Below, piece by piece: positions 1 through 7,432 of a stretch of DNA of 64,000 nt (positions within the stretch are counted from its first letter, which is position 1; each line of letters opens with the position of its first letter). The notes beneath the pieces are model-generated. The model made no database searches. It was not told the origin of the DNA and saw only the letters and a list, made by a program, of their open reading frames with translations. Where the stretch lies: NCBI RefSeq assembly GCF_017875645.1, contig NZ_JAGGMR010000001.1:434001-498000 (forward strand), written 5' to 3'. This DNA is from Nocardia goodfellowii. Its GTDB lineage: Bacteria; Actinomycetota; Actinomycetes; Mycobacteriales; Mycobacteriaceae. The position numbers and the translations under genes are program-made.

Positions 1-850
1 CACACACGCGCGCGGTGCGACCGAAGTCGAAGGGACGCCGAAGAAGATCGTCGCCCTCGGCAATCAATGGCTGGATTCCACCCTGGCGCTGGGGGTGACA
101 CCGGTCGGCTACATCGACAACGTGGCGGTGCTGTCCAAGACCGCGGCGCCATGGGTGCCCGCGTCCGCGCTGGCGTCGGCACAGGCCTTGAACACCAGCG
201 GAAATATCGCCGAACAGGTCGCGGCGCTGGAACCGGATCTCATTCTGGCTGACCCGTTCCTCGCCGACCAGAAGACCTATGACGATCTGTCGAGGATCGC
301 GCCCACCCTGCCGGGCCTCACCGCCGCGGCGGTCACGCCGTGGCAGGACCAGGTCGCGGCGCTGGGCAAGGCGCTGCGCAAGCCGGATGCGGCGAACGAG
401 GTGATCACCGGTGTCGAAGAGAAGATCGCCGCGATCGCGGCGGCGAATCCCGGACTGCGGGGCAAGACTTTCGCCAGCACCTGGCTGGCCGCCGCCACCC
501 AGATGATGGTGCTGACCGATCCGAACGACGGCTCGGCCAAGGTGTTCACGCAGCTCGGGCTGAGCATCCCGAAGAACCTCACCGACCTGCCCGCCAACCA
601 GGGCCGGCTGGCGCTGTCGCCGGAGCGGGTCGACGAGGTCACCGCCGACCTGCTGCTGGCCGGTTACGCCCCCGGCATGGACGAGAAGTACCGCCAACTT
701 CCGGGCTACGCCGATCTGACATCCGTCAAGAAGGGAGCCGTGGTGTTTCTGACCACCCAGGAGATCAGCGCCGTCAACCAGCCGACCGCCCTGTCGGTGC
801 CCTACATCCTGGACAAGCTGGGCCCGGCTTTCACCGCGGCCGCGAAATAG
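1..850 (+). CDS. Siderophore ABC transporter substrate-binding protein (5' end outside window)
   Basis: The frame is open from base 2 to the TAG at 848-850, so the signal peptide and start lie to the left; about 282 residues are visible. The opening stretch (KKIVALGNQWLDSTLALGV, then PVGY) and the later ALEPDLIL segment are the usual first strand and helix of the FecB/FepB type of iron-siderophore binding proteins, which are tethered outside the membrane and hand ferri-siderophore to an ABC permease. The typical two-lobed length is consistent. The next frame starts 11 bases downstream on the same strand. The nearby IrtAB-like transporter and siderophore-interacting protein support an iron role. 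The exact siderophore cannot be read from the sequence. Confidence 0.85.
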   Translation, partial: THARGATEVEGTPKKIVALGNQWLDSTLALGVTPVGYIDNVAVLSKTAAPWVPASALASAQALNTSGNIAEQVAALEPDLILADPFLADQKTYDDLSRIAPTLPGLTAAAVTPWQDQVAALGKALRKPDAANEVITGVEEKIAAIAAANPGLRGKTFASTWLAAATQMMVLTDPNDGSAKVFTQLGLSIPKNLTDLPANQGRLALSPERVDEVTADLLLAGYAPGMDEKYRQLPGYADLTSVKKGAVVFLTTQEISAVNQPTALSVPYILDKLGPAFTAAAK

Positions 851-861
851 CGAGGCCGGTC

Positions 862-1425
862 ATGTCCGTCTATCCCGATGACACCCGTTTCGCACTCCGC
901 GAGGGCGGCATGGTGCTGGTCACCGCGACCGAAGCCGTCTTGCGGCATCCGACCCGCCGGGAAAAGCTCACCGGCCTGACCGACGTGCAACTGCGCGCGC
1001 TACGGCGCCTGCCGCAGGGACCCGCGACCATTTCCGAATTGGCCCGCAGCACCGATGATCTCGAAGTCGCGGAGCTGATCGAGCGGCTGACCGACGGCGG
1101 CTGGCTCAGCGTGACCGTGCGGGTGGGCTATCGCGATCTCTACACCCTGCATCCGTCCGGCCGGCCGGCCACCCGGCCGAGCGGCGTCCCGTGGGCGGCC
1201 ACCCTGTCCACTTACGCGACGCTGCGGCGGGATTCGGTGAGCTTCCTGCTCGAACATCCGAAGGCCTGGTGTGAGTTGCGGATTCACGACCCGCGTCTGC
1301 TCGCGCTGCTCGACGGTCCCGGCGCGGCCGACTCCAGCGTGCCGATCGCGATCAAGACTCAGTTCACCGAAGATCTGCTGTGGGGCGGGTTCTTCGTCGG
1401 AGATCCCGATACCGAGGATTACTAG
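862..1425 (+). CDS. SagB-type dehydrogenase N-terminal region, lacking the nitroreductase domain
   Basis: The 187-residue frame starts at ATG 862, 11 bases after the binding protein, and is probably co-transcribed with it. From memory of the family, its order of segments resembles the N-terminal region of actinobacterial SagB/ThcOx dehydrogenases: FALREGG, a winged-helix-like block around residues 40-85, LYTLHPS near 95, and LRRDSVSFLLEHPKAWCELR near 115-135. In complete members an FMN-binding nitroreductase domain follows this part. Here the frame stops at TEDY and no nitroreductase sequence follows; the DNA beyond belongs to an opposite-strand gene. It is therefore either a degraded gene or a stand-alone partner domain. 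The 3' end overlaps the convergent membrane-protein gene by 62 bases. The family assignment is moderate. Confidence 0.6.
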   Translation: MSVYPDDTRFALREGGMVLVTATEAVLRHPTRREKLTGLTDVQLRALRRLPQGPATISELARSTDDLEVAELIERLTDGGWLSVTVRVGYRDLYTLHPSGRPATRPSGVPWAATLSTYATLRRDSVSFLLEHPKAWCELRIHDPRLLALLDGPGAADSSVPIAIKTQFTEDLLWGGFFVGDPDTEDY

Positions 1426-2338
1426 TCCAGTCCCGGGCCAGGGCGAGCAAGATCTCCAGTTCGGATTCGATGTCCGCGCCGCACGGCACGTCCAGGCGCA
1501 GCAGTGTGAGGGCGTCGCGGATTTCCACGACGGTGCGGTAGAGCCGGTATCCGGGGTCGGCGTCCGGCGGGCCCGGTAGTACCACCCCGGGGACGGCCGC
1601 GGTGAGGTCCCGCCACAGTGGTCGCAGTCTGCGGATCTTCCGGCTCTCCCGGTCCCAGCCGCGCCGCGCCGCCGCGATTCCCGCCAGCGGCACGGCGGCC
1701 AGGGTGATCAGGGCCACGAACCCCACGCACGAGGCGGCCGTCCAATGCGGTGCGGGGTTGGTGAGCGGACCGCCGGACAGCAATCCGATCCCGCTCGCGA
1801 CCGCCGCGTGTACCCAGCTGATCGCGCCCACGAGCAAGACGCCGAAGACGAGTTTCTGCCGGCGCGAGGCCGCCTTGGACAGCAGGTCGCGCAGGCAGGC
1901 CCGCACCGTGAGGCACCCGGCGACAGCTACCGGCACACTGAAAATCGCCCACACCAGCCAGGATTGCCACATCGGCGCGGATTCGTCCGGGCGGCCCAGC
2001 GCCAGCACCACCGCGGCTCCGCCGACCGCCCACCGGTTATACCGCCGGTGCCGTCGGCGTACGAGTTCGGGGCGCGCGCCCGCGAACAACCCGGCCATGC
2101 TGACAATCGCGACGTTGACGAATACCCCCATCGCGAGAAACAGCCGAAAGGTCACTTCCGCGAATTCGGTTCGGCTGCCGAACTCCTCGATCAGCGTCGC
2201 GATCACCATCAGGCTCAACGCCCGGTTGATCAGCTGCTCGGTGTCCGTGGAGTGGGCATAGCGCCATCGCAAGCCGAGGATGGCGGTGGCATAGGCGAGC
2301 GCGGGCAGCGATATCCACAGCGGAATCGGGCCTGGCAC
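1364..2338 (-). CDS. MAB_1171c-family membrane protein with DUF6545-like C-terminus
   Basis: I chose GTG 2338 because GGAGG lies 5 bases upstream; a longer frame from TTG 2410 would run into the iron box. The 324-residue product has about seven hydrophobic segments in its first 225 residues (for example LWISLPALAYATAILGL and VFGVLLVGAISWVHAAV). A soluble tail follows, with LWRDLTAAVPGVVL and YRLYRTVVEIRDALTLLR, the pattern of the DUF6545 tail of MAB_1171c-type putative transporters. Its biochemical role is not established. It diverges from the siderophore-interacting protein across an iron box, so iron control of both is possible. Its last 62 bases overlap the end of the SagB-like frame on the other strand. 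Confidence 0.7.
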   Translation of the reverse strand: MPGPIPLWISLPALAYATAILGLRWRYAHSTDTEQLINRALSLMVIATLIEEFGSRTEFAEVTFRLFLAMGVFVNVAIVSMAGLFAGARPELVRRRHRRYNRWAVGGAAVVLALGRPDESAPMWQSWLVWAIFSVPVAVAGCLTVRACLRDLLSKAASRRQKLVFGVLLVGAISWVHAAVASGIGLLSGGPLTNPAPHWTAASCVGFVALITLAAVPLAGIAAARRGWDRESRKIRRLRPLWRDLTAAVPGVVLPGPPDADPGYRLYRTVVEIRDALTLLRLDVPCGADIESELEILLALARDWTSNPRYRDLRRRTRPTADLR

Positions 2339-2411
2339 CGCACCTCCATCGGGTTCGCTTGTGGCTGCACCGTATAACAGGATCGGCGACACGAAGCACG
2401 TGACTCGCAAG

Positions 2412-2430
2412 TATCCTTAGGCTAACCTAA
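2412..2430. promoter_or_regulatory. IdeR/DtxR iron box upstream of the siderophore-interacting protein
   Basis: The 19 bases match the mycobacterial/corynebacterial iron-box consensus TTAGGTTAGGCTAACCTAA at 15 positions, with an unbroken match over TTAGGCTAACCTAA. The site ends at the first base of ATG 2430, so bound repressor would cover the start region when iron is plentiful. It also lies 74 bases upstream of the divergent membrane-protein start. Confidence 0.8.
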
Positions 2431-3149
2431 TGCCCATGGGTAGAGGATTCAACGGCGTCATGGTCAAGGCGTGGGGCGGCCAGGACTACCGCCTCACCGT
2501 GCGATCGAGCGAGTTCATCACCGACAACTATGTCCGCCTCGGTTTCGACGCGGACGGCCTGCTGGCCGACCATCCGCAGTACCCGACCCAGTATGTGCGG
2601 GTTTGGATTCCGGATACCGGCAGCGACAAGTTGCACCATCGCGCCTTCACCCTGATCGACCAGGACCCCGACAACGATCGCCTCTTCATCGAGTTCGCGC
2701 TGCACCACGGCCCGGCCGCCGATTGGGCCCGCAATGCCGCCCCGGGCGATCAGCTCGACGTGTCGGTGCTGAACTACGACGCCAAATCTCGCCTGCCCGA
2801 AACGGTTCCGAGCGAGTACCTGATCTTCGGCGACACCGCGTCGCTGCCCGCGATCAACTCGCTGCTCGATGCCATCGGCGACACCCCGGCCCGAGTCTTC
2901 CTGGAATGGCAGCACGAATCGGACCGGACGCTGCCGTTGCGCAACAAGCCCCACCACGAGGTGACCTGGCTGCAGCGCGTCGACGACGGCCGCCTGATGC
3001 GCGAGAAGGCACAGGAAATTACCTGCCCCGACGGCGCTTTCGCCTGGGTCGCGTGCTGCGGGCAGACCACGCGGTCGATCGTGAAGACCTTCAAGAACGT
3101 GCACGCGCTGCCCAAGACGGCGCTCAAATACCAGGCCTACTGGAAGTAG
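2430..3149 (+). CDS. Siderophore-interacting protein (FAD-dependent ferric-siderophore reductase)
   Basis: The 239-residue protein belongs to the SIP/ViuB family, which uses FAD and NAD(P)H to reduce ferri-siderophores in the cytoplasm and free the iron. Visible features are the N-terminal GRGFNG block, the FAD-binding RAFTL near residue 71, the GDTASLPAI segment that opens the NAD(P)H lobe, and the C-terminal QAYW ending also found in the SIP part of mycobacterial IrtA. Start choice: ATG 2430 or ATG 2436. The family N-terminus (MxRGxxG) favours 2436, and a start at 2460 would remove it. No convincing Shine-Dalgarno precedes 2430/2436, so a leaderless or very short leader is likely. It converges with irtB across a strong hairpin terminator. 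Confidence 0.9.
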   Translation: MPMGRGFNGVMVKAWGGQDYRLTVRSSEFITDNYVRLGFDADGLLADHPQYPTQYVRVWIPDTGSDKLHHRAFTLIDQDPDNDRLFIEFALHHGPAADWARNAAPGDQLDVSVLNYDAKSRLPETVPSEYLIFGDTASLPAINSLLDAIGDTPARVFLEWQHESDRTLPLRNKPHHEVTWLQRVDDGRLMREKAQEITCPDGAFAWVACCGQTTRSIVKTFKNVHALPKTALKYQAYWK

Positions 3150-3158
3150 CCCGGCCAC

Positions 3159-3195
3159 GGAAGACGCCGCATCGATGAGGGATGCGGCGTCTTCC
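3159..3195. terminator. Bidirectional hairpin terminator between SIP gene and irtB
   Basis: A perfect 15-bp inverted repeat (arms 3159-3173 and 3181-3195, GGAAGACGCCGCATC and its complement) encloses a 7-base loop. It sits 9 bases after the SIP stop and 8 bases before the convergent irtB stop, so it can serve both genes. Confidence 0.85.
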
Positions 3196-3203
3196 GTATC
3201 TCT

Positions 3204-4940
3204 TTATGCCGGTGCGGGTTCCAAGCGCCAGCCGCGTGCTCGGGAGCGCTCGTTCCAGAACGCCGCATAGCGCCCACCGAGTGCCAGAAGTTCGGCATGC
3301 GTACCGCGTTCGACGATGCGCCCGCCGTCCAGGAACAGGATCTGGTCGGCGTGGGCGATGGTGGACAGCCGATGCGCGACGACGAGAACCGTTCGGCCCC
3401 TGGTCAGTTCGTGCACGCCGCGCACCACCACGGCCTCGCTGTGCGGGTCCAGCGCACTGGTCACCTCGTCCAGCAGCACGATCGGTGCCTCCTTGAGCAG
3501 CGCCCGGGCGATCGAAACACGTTGACGCTCACCGCCGGACAGCGCCGCGCCGCCCTCTCCCACCCGCGTCTGATAGCCGTCGGGCAGGCGCTCGGCGATC
3601 TCGTCGACCCGCGCGGCCTCGGCCGCGCGCAGCAATTCGGCCTCGGTGGCGGAGGGCCGGCCGATCCGAATGTTGTCGGCCACCGACCGATCGAACAGGT
3701 AGACGTTCTGGAATACCAGCGACAGCTGATCGAGCAGCGTCGCCGACGGCTGTTCGCGCACATCGTGTCCGCCGACCTCGACCCTTCCGGCATCGACATC
3801 GTAGAAGCGTGCCACCAACCGCAGCAGCGTCGTCTTACCTCCGCCGCTGGGTCCGACGATGGCGGTGGTCGTGCCCGCTGGGACCGTGAACGACAGGTCC
3901 GACAGCACCGGTTCGCCAGGGCGGTAACCGAACTCGACCTGATCGAAGACCACGCTGGGCGCGCCCGGTGCTACCGGCCCGCTGAACTCCGGCAGGACCG
4001 GAACGGCGAGCAGGTCGGTGACCCGATCCGCGGCGGACGCGGCCGTGCGCAGCGCGTTGCCCACCTGCGCGGCCTGGTTCACCGGTTCGATGAAGCGCGA
4101 GCTCACCGCGACCAGCGCGATCGCGGCCGCCGCCGACAGCTCGCCGCCGGTTACCCGGCCCACCACCACGTACACCAGCACCAGGAATACCGCCTGCACG
4201 CACAGCGCGAACACGATGAGGCCCGGCACGCTCGCCACGATCATCCGCAGACTCGCCGCGCGCTGCCCGGCCAGCGCCGCGTCCAGCGCGCGATTGCCGC
4301 GTCCGACCGCACCGAAGGCGCGCAGGACAGGTTGCGCCTGAGCGAATTCGATGACCCGCGAATCGGATTCGGCCGCGGCGGCGTGCAGACGCCGATCCGC
4401 GTGCACATATCCGCGGTTGGCCAGGTTGTTGATCGAGTAGAGCACCGGCGCGGCCAGCAGCATGGTCAGTGCGACGCGCCAGTCGATGAACAGCATGCCG
4501 AGTGCGACACCGAGCGGGACGATCACGCCGGTGAGAATCTTGGCGAGCAGATAGGCGACCAGGCCTTGGAGTTCACGCACCTGCTCCACCAGCAACCGCG
4601 GCAGCGGACCCGCGGCGCGTTGCTCGAACCAGCCCAGCGGCAACGCGTTCAGGTGATCGCCGAGCCGGGTCTGCAAACCGTGCTGCATGCCCACGCCGAT
4701 GCGCAAGCCGATGGCGGCCTGGAGGTAGCCGAACACCACGACACCGCCGACGGCGAGCAGCATCCCCGCCATCCAGAGCCAGGCGCGGCCCAGTTCGTCG
4801 TCGAACAGCGCCCGCAGCACCGGGATCAGCAGCAGATAGGCGGCGGCCTGACTGAGGGCCTGCGCGGTGATCGCGGCGAAGAGTTTCGGTGTGAGCGGGG
4901 CGAATTCGGCCGGAATCAGATCCAGTACCTTGCGAATCAT
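3204..4940 (-). CDS. irtB: IrtB-like siderophore ABC importer, permease-ATPase half
   Basis: The 578-residue protein fuses a six-helix exporter-fold membrane domain (residues about 15-300) to an ATPase domain. Visible motifs are Walker A GPSGGGKTT near 363, signature LSGGERQR near 470 and Walker B with DEVTSALD near 490. Its start overlaps the end of the upstream ATPase gene by four bases (ATGA), so the two halves are translationally coupled and should form a heterodimer. The closest known arrangement is mycobacterial IrtA-IrtB, which imports carboxymycobactin-type siderophores although it has an exporter fold. The order is irtA then irtB, under an iron box 42 bases before irtA. Confidence 0.85.
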   Translation of the reverse strand: MIRKVLDLIPAEFAPLTPKLFAAITAQALSQAAAYLLLIPVLRALFDDELGRAWLWMAGMLLAVGGVVVFGYLQAAIGLRIGVGMQHGLQTRLGDHLNALPLGWFEQRAAGPLPRLLVEQVRELQGLVAYLLAKILTGVIVPLGVALGMLFIDWRVALTMLLAAPVLYSINNLANRGYVHADRRLHAAAAESDSRVIEFAQAQPVLRAFGAVGRGNRALDAALAGQRAASLRMIVASVPGLIVFALCVQAVFLVLVYVVVGRVTGGELSAAAAIALVAVSSRFIEPVNQAAQVGNALRTAASAADRVTDLLAVPVLPEFSGPVAPGAPSVVFDQVEFGYRPGEPVLSDLSFTVPAGTTTAIVGPSGGGKTTLLRLVARFYDVDAGRVEVGGHDVREQPSATLLDQLSLVFQNVYLFDRSVADNIRIGRPSATEAELLRAAEAARVDEIAERLPDGYQTRVGEGGAALSGGERQRVSIARALLKEAPIVLLDEVTSALDPHSEAVVVRGVHELTRGRTVLVVAHRLSTIAHADQILFLDGGRIVERGTHAELLALGGRYAAFWNERSRARGWRLEPAPA

Positions 4941-6778
4941 CGTGCCTCGGCTTCGATCATGGCCAGCTCACCCAGCGCGGCCTCGTTGATTTCCCACAGC
5001 CGCTGATAGGTGCCGCCCGCGGCGCACAGCGTGGCCTGCTCACCCTGTTCGACCAGGATTCCGTTCTCCAGCACCAGGATTCGGTCCACGCCGGTGATGG
5101 TGTGCAGCCGATGCGCGATGACGAGCACGGTGCGCCCGGCGACCAGCACCGCCAGCGCGTCCTGCACGGCGGCTTCGGATTCCGGGTCGGCGAAAGCGGT
5201 CGCCTCGTCCAATACCAGGACCGGTGTGTCGGCGAGCAGCGTGCGAGCGATCGAAAGGCGTTGCGCCTCACCGCCGGACAGGCTCGCGTCCACTCCGATC
5301 TCGGAGTCGTAGCCACGTGGCAGCGCCATGATGCGGTCGTGGATGCGCGCGGCCCGGGCCACCTTCTCCAGCGCCGCGTCGTCAGCGTCGGGGCGGGCCA
5401 GCAGCAGGTTCTCGCGCACGCTGCCGCGCACCAACCGCACGTCTTGGAAGACGAATCCGACCGTTCGATAGAGCTCTTCGGTGGAGAAGTCGCGAATGTC
5501 GCGGCCGCCGATGGTGATTCGGCCGGAGCCGACGTCATAGAAGCGCGGCAGCAACTGGGCCAGCGTGGACTTCCCGGAACCGCTCGGGCCGACCAGCGCC
5601 GTGATCGTGCCCGGCGCCAGTTCCAAGTCGATATCGCGCAGCACCTCGTGCCCGGCGCGATAGGCGAATCCGACGCCCTCGTACCGCACCACACCCGGTG
5701 CCGCGGTCTCGGTTTCGAGATGTGCCGGCGCGCTGAGCTCCGGAGTCTGTTGCAGCTCGGACAATCTCAATGCCGCGGCGCCGCCGGAGCGCAGGGCCTG
5801 CGCGCTGTACCCGAGCCCGGTGAGCGAGCTGCCGACACCCAGACCGACCAACAGGAAAGGCAGCACATCCAGGGCGGGGAGCCAGCCCAGGCCCACCGCG
5901 GCCAGTCCCGCCGCCAGCACCACCAGCATGACGAACACCGGCATCACCACGATCTCGGACGCCGCCTGCACCTTGATGATCGGCGTCTTCATCCGGTCCA
6001 CGCTGCGGGCCTGATGATCCACCGCCGCCTGGAATTCGCTGTGCGCCTTGCCCGCCTGACCGAACGCCCGAACCACCTGAATGCCGTCGACGAACTCGAT
6101 CACGGCCTGCTGGGTGCGCTGCTCGGACCGGTTGTAGACCACCATCCGGTCCCGGCCGTCCACATCCAGGATCCGGCTGTAAAGCACCGCGAACGCGAGC
6201 ACCGGCAGCAGCAGCGCCAGCGTCAGCCGCCAGTCGACGGTGCACAGGTAGCCGAGGGTGAGCAACGGGACGGTGAGCGCGCCGACGAACTCCAGCCGCG
6301 CGTGCGCCACCAGGTAGTGCAGCGCCTCCACGTCGTCGGAGAGGAAGCGTTTCACGCCGGCCGAGGAACGTTCGTCGAACCAGCCGAGCGGGACCCGGGC
6401 CAGTTTCGCGGCCAGCGATCGGCGCAGGCTCAGCTGGTAGCTGCCGTCCACCAGGTGTGACCAGGTCAGCGCCGCGGCTTGCAGCACGGCGCGGATGCCG
6501 AGCGCCACCCCGGCGATGGTCAGCAGTCGTCGCACGCGGTCGGCGTCCACCTGGTCGGCGAGCAGCTCCCGGCAGGCGTCGACGATCAGCACGAAGGGCA
6601 GCACCGTGTAGGCGGAGGCGAGCACCATGATGACGCTCGCCCCGAGTAGCGGCATGCGCACCGGCGCGAGAATCTCCTTGCGCGCCTGCGCTTCCTGTTG
6701 TTTGCGCGATTTCAGCTGCGCCCTGGGTTTACGGTTCCCCGTCTCCGCCGCGGCCAGCGGCTCGACCTCCACCGTCAT
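4937..6778 (-). CDS. irtA: IrtA-like siderophore ABC importer, permease-ATPase half without fused SIP domain
   Basis: The 613-residue protein has a charged N-terminal tail (about 40 residues), an exporter-fold membrane domain with RVPLGWFDERSSAGVKRF near residue 115, then an ATPase domain with Walker A GPSGSGKST near 401, signature LSGGEAQR near 501 and Walker B leading into DEATAFADPESE near 521. The last string also occurs in mycobacterial IrtA. Unlike Mycobacterium tuberculosis IrtA it carries no N-terminal siderophore-interacting domain; that activity is encoded by the separate gene at 2430-3149. The gene leads a two-gene operon with irtB (ATGA overlap at 4937-4940) and follows an iron box. 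Confidence 0.85.
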   Translation of the reverse strand: MTVEVEPLAAAETGNRKPRAQLKSRKQQEAQARKEILAPVRMPLLGASVIMVLASAYTVLPFVLIVDACRELLADQVDADRVRRLLTIAGVALGIRAVLQAAALTWSHLVDGSYQLSLRRSLAAKLARVPLGWFDERSSAGVKRFLSDDVEALHYLVAHARLEFVGALTVPLLTLGYLCTVDWRLTLALLLPVLAFAVLYSRILDVDGRDRMVVYNRSEQRTQQAVIEFVDGIQVVRAFGQAGKAHSEFQAAVDHQARSVDRMKTPIIKVQAASEIVVMPVFVMLVVLAAGLAAVGLGWLPALDVLPFLLVGLGVGSSLTGLGYSAQALRSGGAAALRLSELQQTPELSAPAHLETETAAPGVVRYEGVGFAYRAGHEVLRDIDLELAPGTITALVGPSGSGKSTLAQLLPRFYDVGSGRITIGGRDIRDFSTEELYRTVGFVFQDVRLVRGSVRENLLLARPDADDAALEKVARAARIHDRIMALPRGYDSEIGVDASLSGGEAQRLSIARTLLADTPVLVLDEATAFADPESEAAVQDALAVLVAGRTVLVIAHRLHTITGVDRILVLENGILVEQGEQATLCAAGGTYQRLWEINEAALGELAMIEAEAR

Positions 6779-6820
6779 CGAAACTCCCCTTCTCGACTTG
6801 CGGCCCCTGACATCGGAGCC

Positions 6821-6839
6821 ACAAGGAAGGCTAACCTAA
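6821..6839. promoter_or_regulatory. IdeR/DtxR iron box upstream of irtA
   Basis: The 19 bases match the iron-box consensus at 14 positions, with the 3' eleven bases GGCTAACCTAA unbroken. The site lies 42 bases upstream of the irtA start on the minus strand, a normal position for IdeR repression when iron is plentiful. Confidence 0.75.
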
Positions 6840-6927
6840 GTCGCTGGGCGCGTCCGGTGTTGGCGCAAATCGGACACAGCACGCCGAACCGGAATCAGCG
6901 CGGTGGCACGCCTTGTTATGCACAGGC

Positions 6928-7365
6928 ATGACCTCCACGGCAGATCGTCCCGTCGTCGACCCCGCGACCCCGTTGGGCGCCAAGGTCGCCCCCCGCCTGG
7001 AACAGGAGGGGTTGATCTGGCTGACCACCGTGGGAGCGAGCGGCACCCCGCAACCCAATCCGGTGTGGTTCCAGTGGCGCGACGGTGAATTCCTCATTTT
7101 CAGCGAGCCTGGACAGGCGAAAGTGCGCAACATCCAGCGCAACCCGCGGGTATCGCTGAACCTGAACACCGACGGCGGCTACGACGTCGCCGTCCTCACC
7201 GGCGACGCCCGCATCGACGACACGGCGCCCGCGGCGGAGGAACTCGCCGCCTACGCGGCCAAGTACGCCGACGGCCTGCGATCGTTGGGCATGACCGCGG
7301 AAAAGTTCTTCACCGACTACTCGGTAGCGATCCGCGTCGTCCCCGATCGTTTGCGGGGATTCTGA
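6928..7365 (+). CDS. PPOX-class F420-dependent oxidoreductase
   Basis: The 145-residue product is a small split-barrel flavin/deazaflavin protein of the pyridoxamine-oxidase-like superfamily. The pattern is typical of the TIGR03667/Rv3369 type: GLIWLTTVGASGTPQPNPVWFQW, then FLIFSEPGQAKVRNI and NPRVSLNLN. Members use reduced coenzyme F420 to reduce varied substrates; the substrate here is unknown. ATG 6928 is preferred; an upstream TTG at 6913 would add five residues. It diverges from irtA, with the irtA iron box between them, but it starts about 90 bases from that box, so iron control is uncertain. Confidence 0.85.
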   Translation: MTSTADRPVVDPATPLGAKVAPRLEQEGLIWLTTVGASGTPQPNPVWFQWRDGEFLIFSEPGQAKVRNIQRNPRVSLNLNTDGGYDVAVLTGDARIDDTAPAAEELAAYAAKYADGLRSLGMTAEKFFTDYSVAIRVVPDRLRGF

Positions 7366-7432
7366 CGCCCTGAACCAACCGAGCAGTTCCGGCCTTTCCC
7401 AGTTCACCGTTTAGCTCTACGATCCGGCAGTT

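Noticed and set aside
340..861. Extension of the SagB-like frame upstream to 340
   Set aside because: It overlaps the binding-protein gene in another frame and is Arg/Gly-rich; ATG 862 begins the protein-like part.
3297..6460. Long plus-strand frames opposite irtA and irtB
   Set aside because: They are rich in Arg/Gln/His with no motif and mirror strongly coding minus-strand genes; typical shadows in high-GC DNA.
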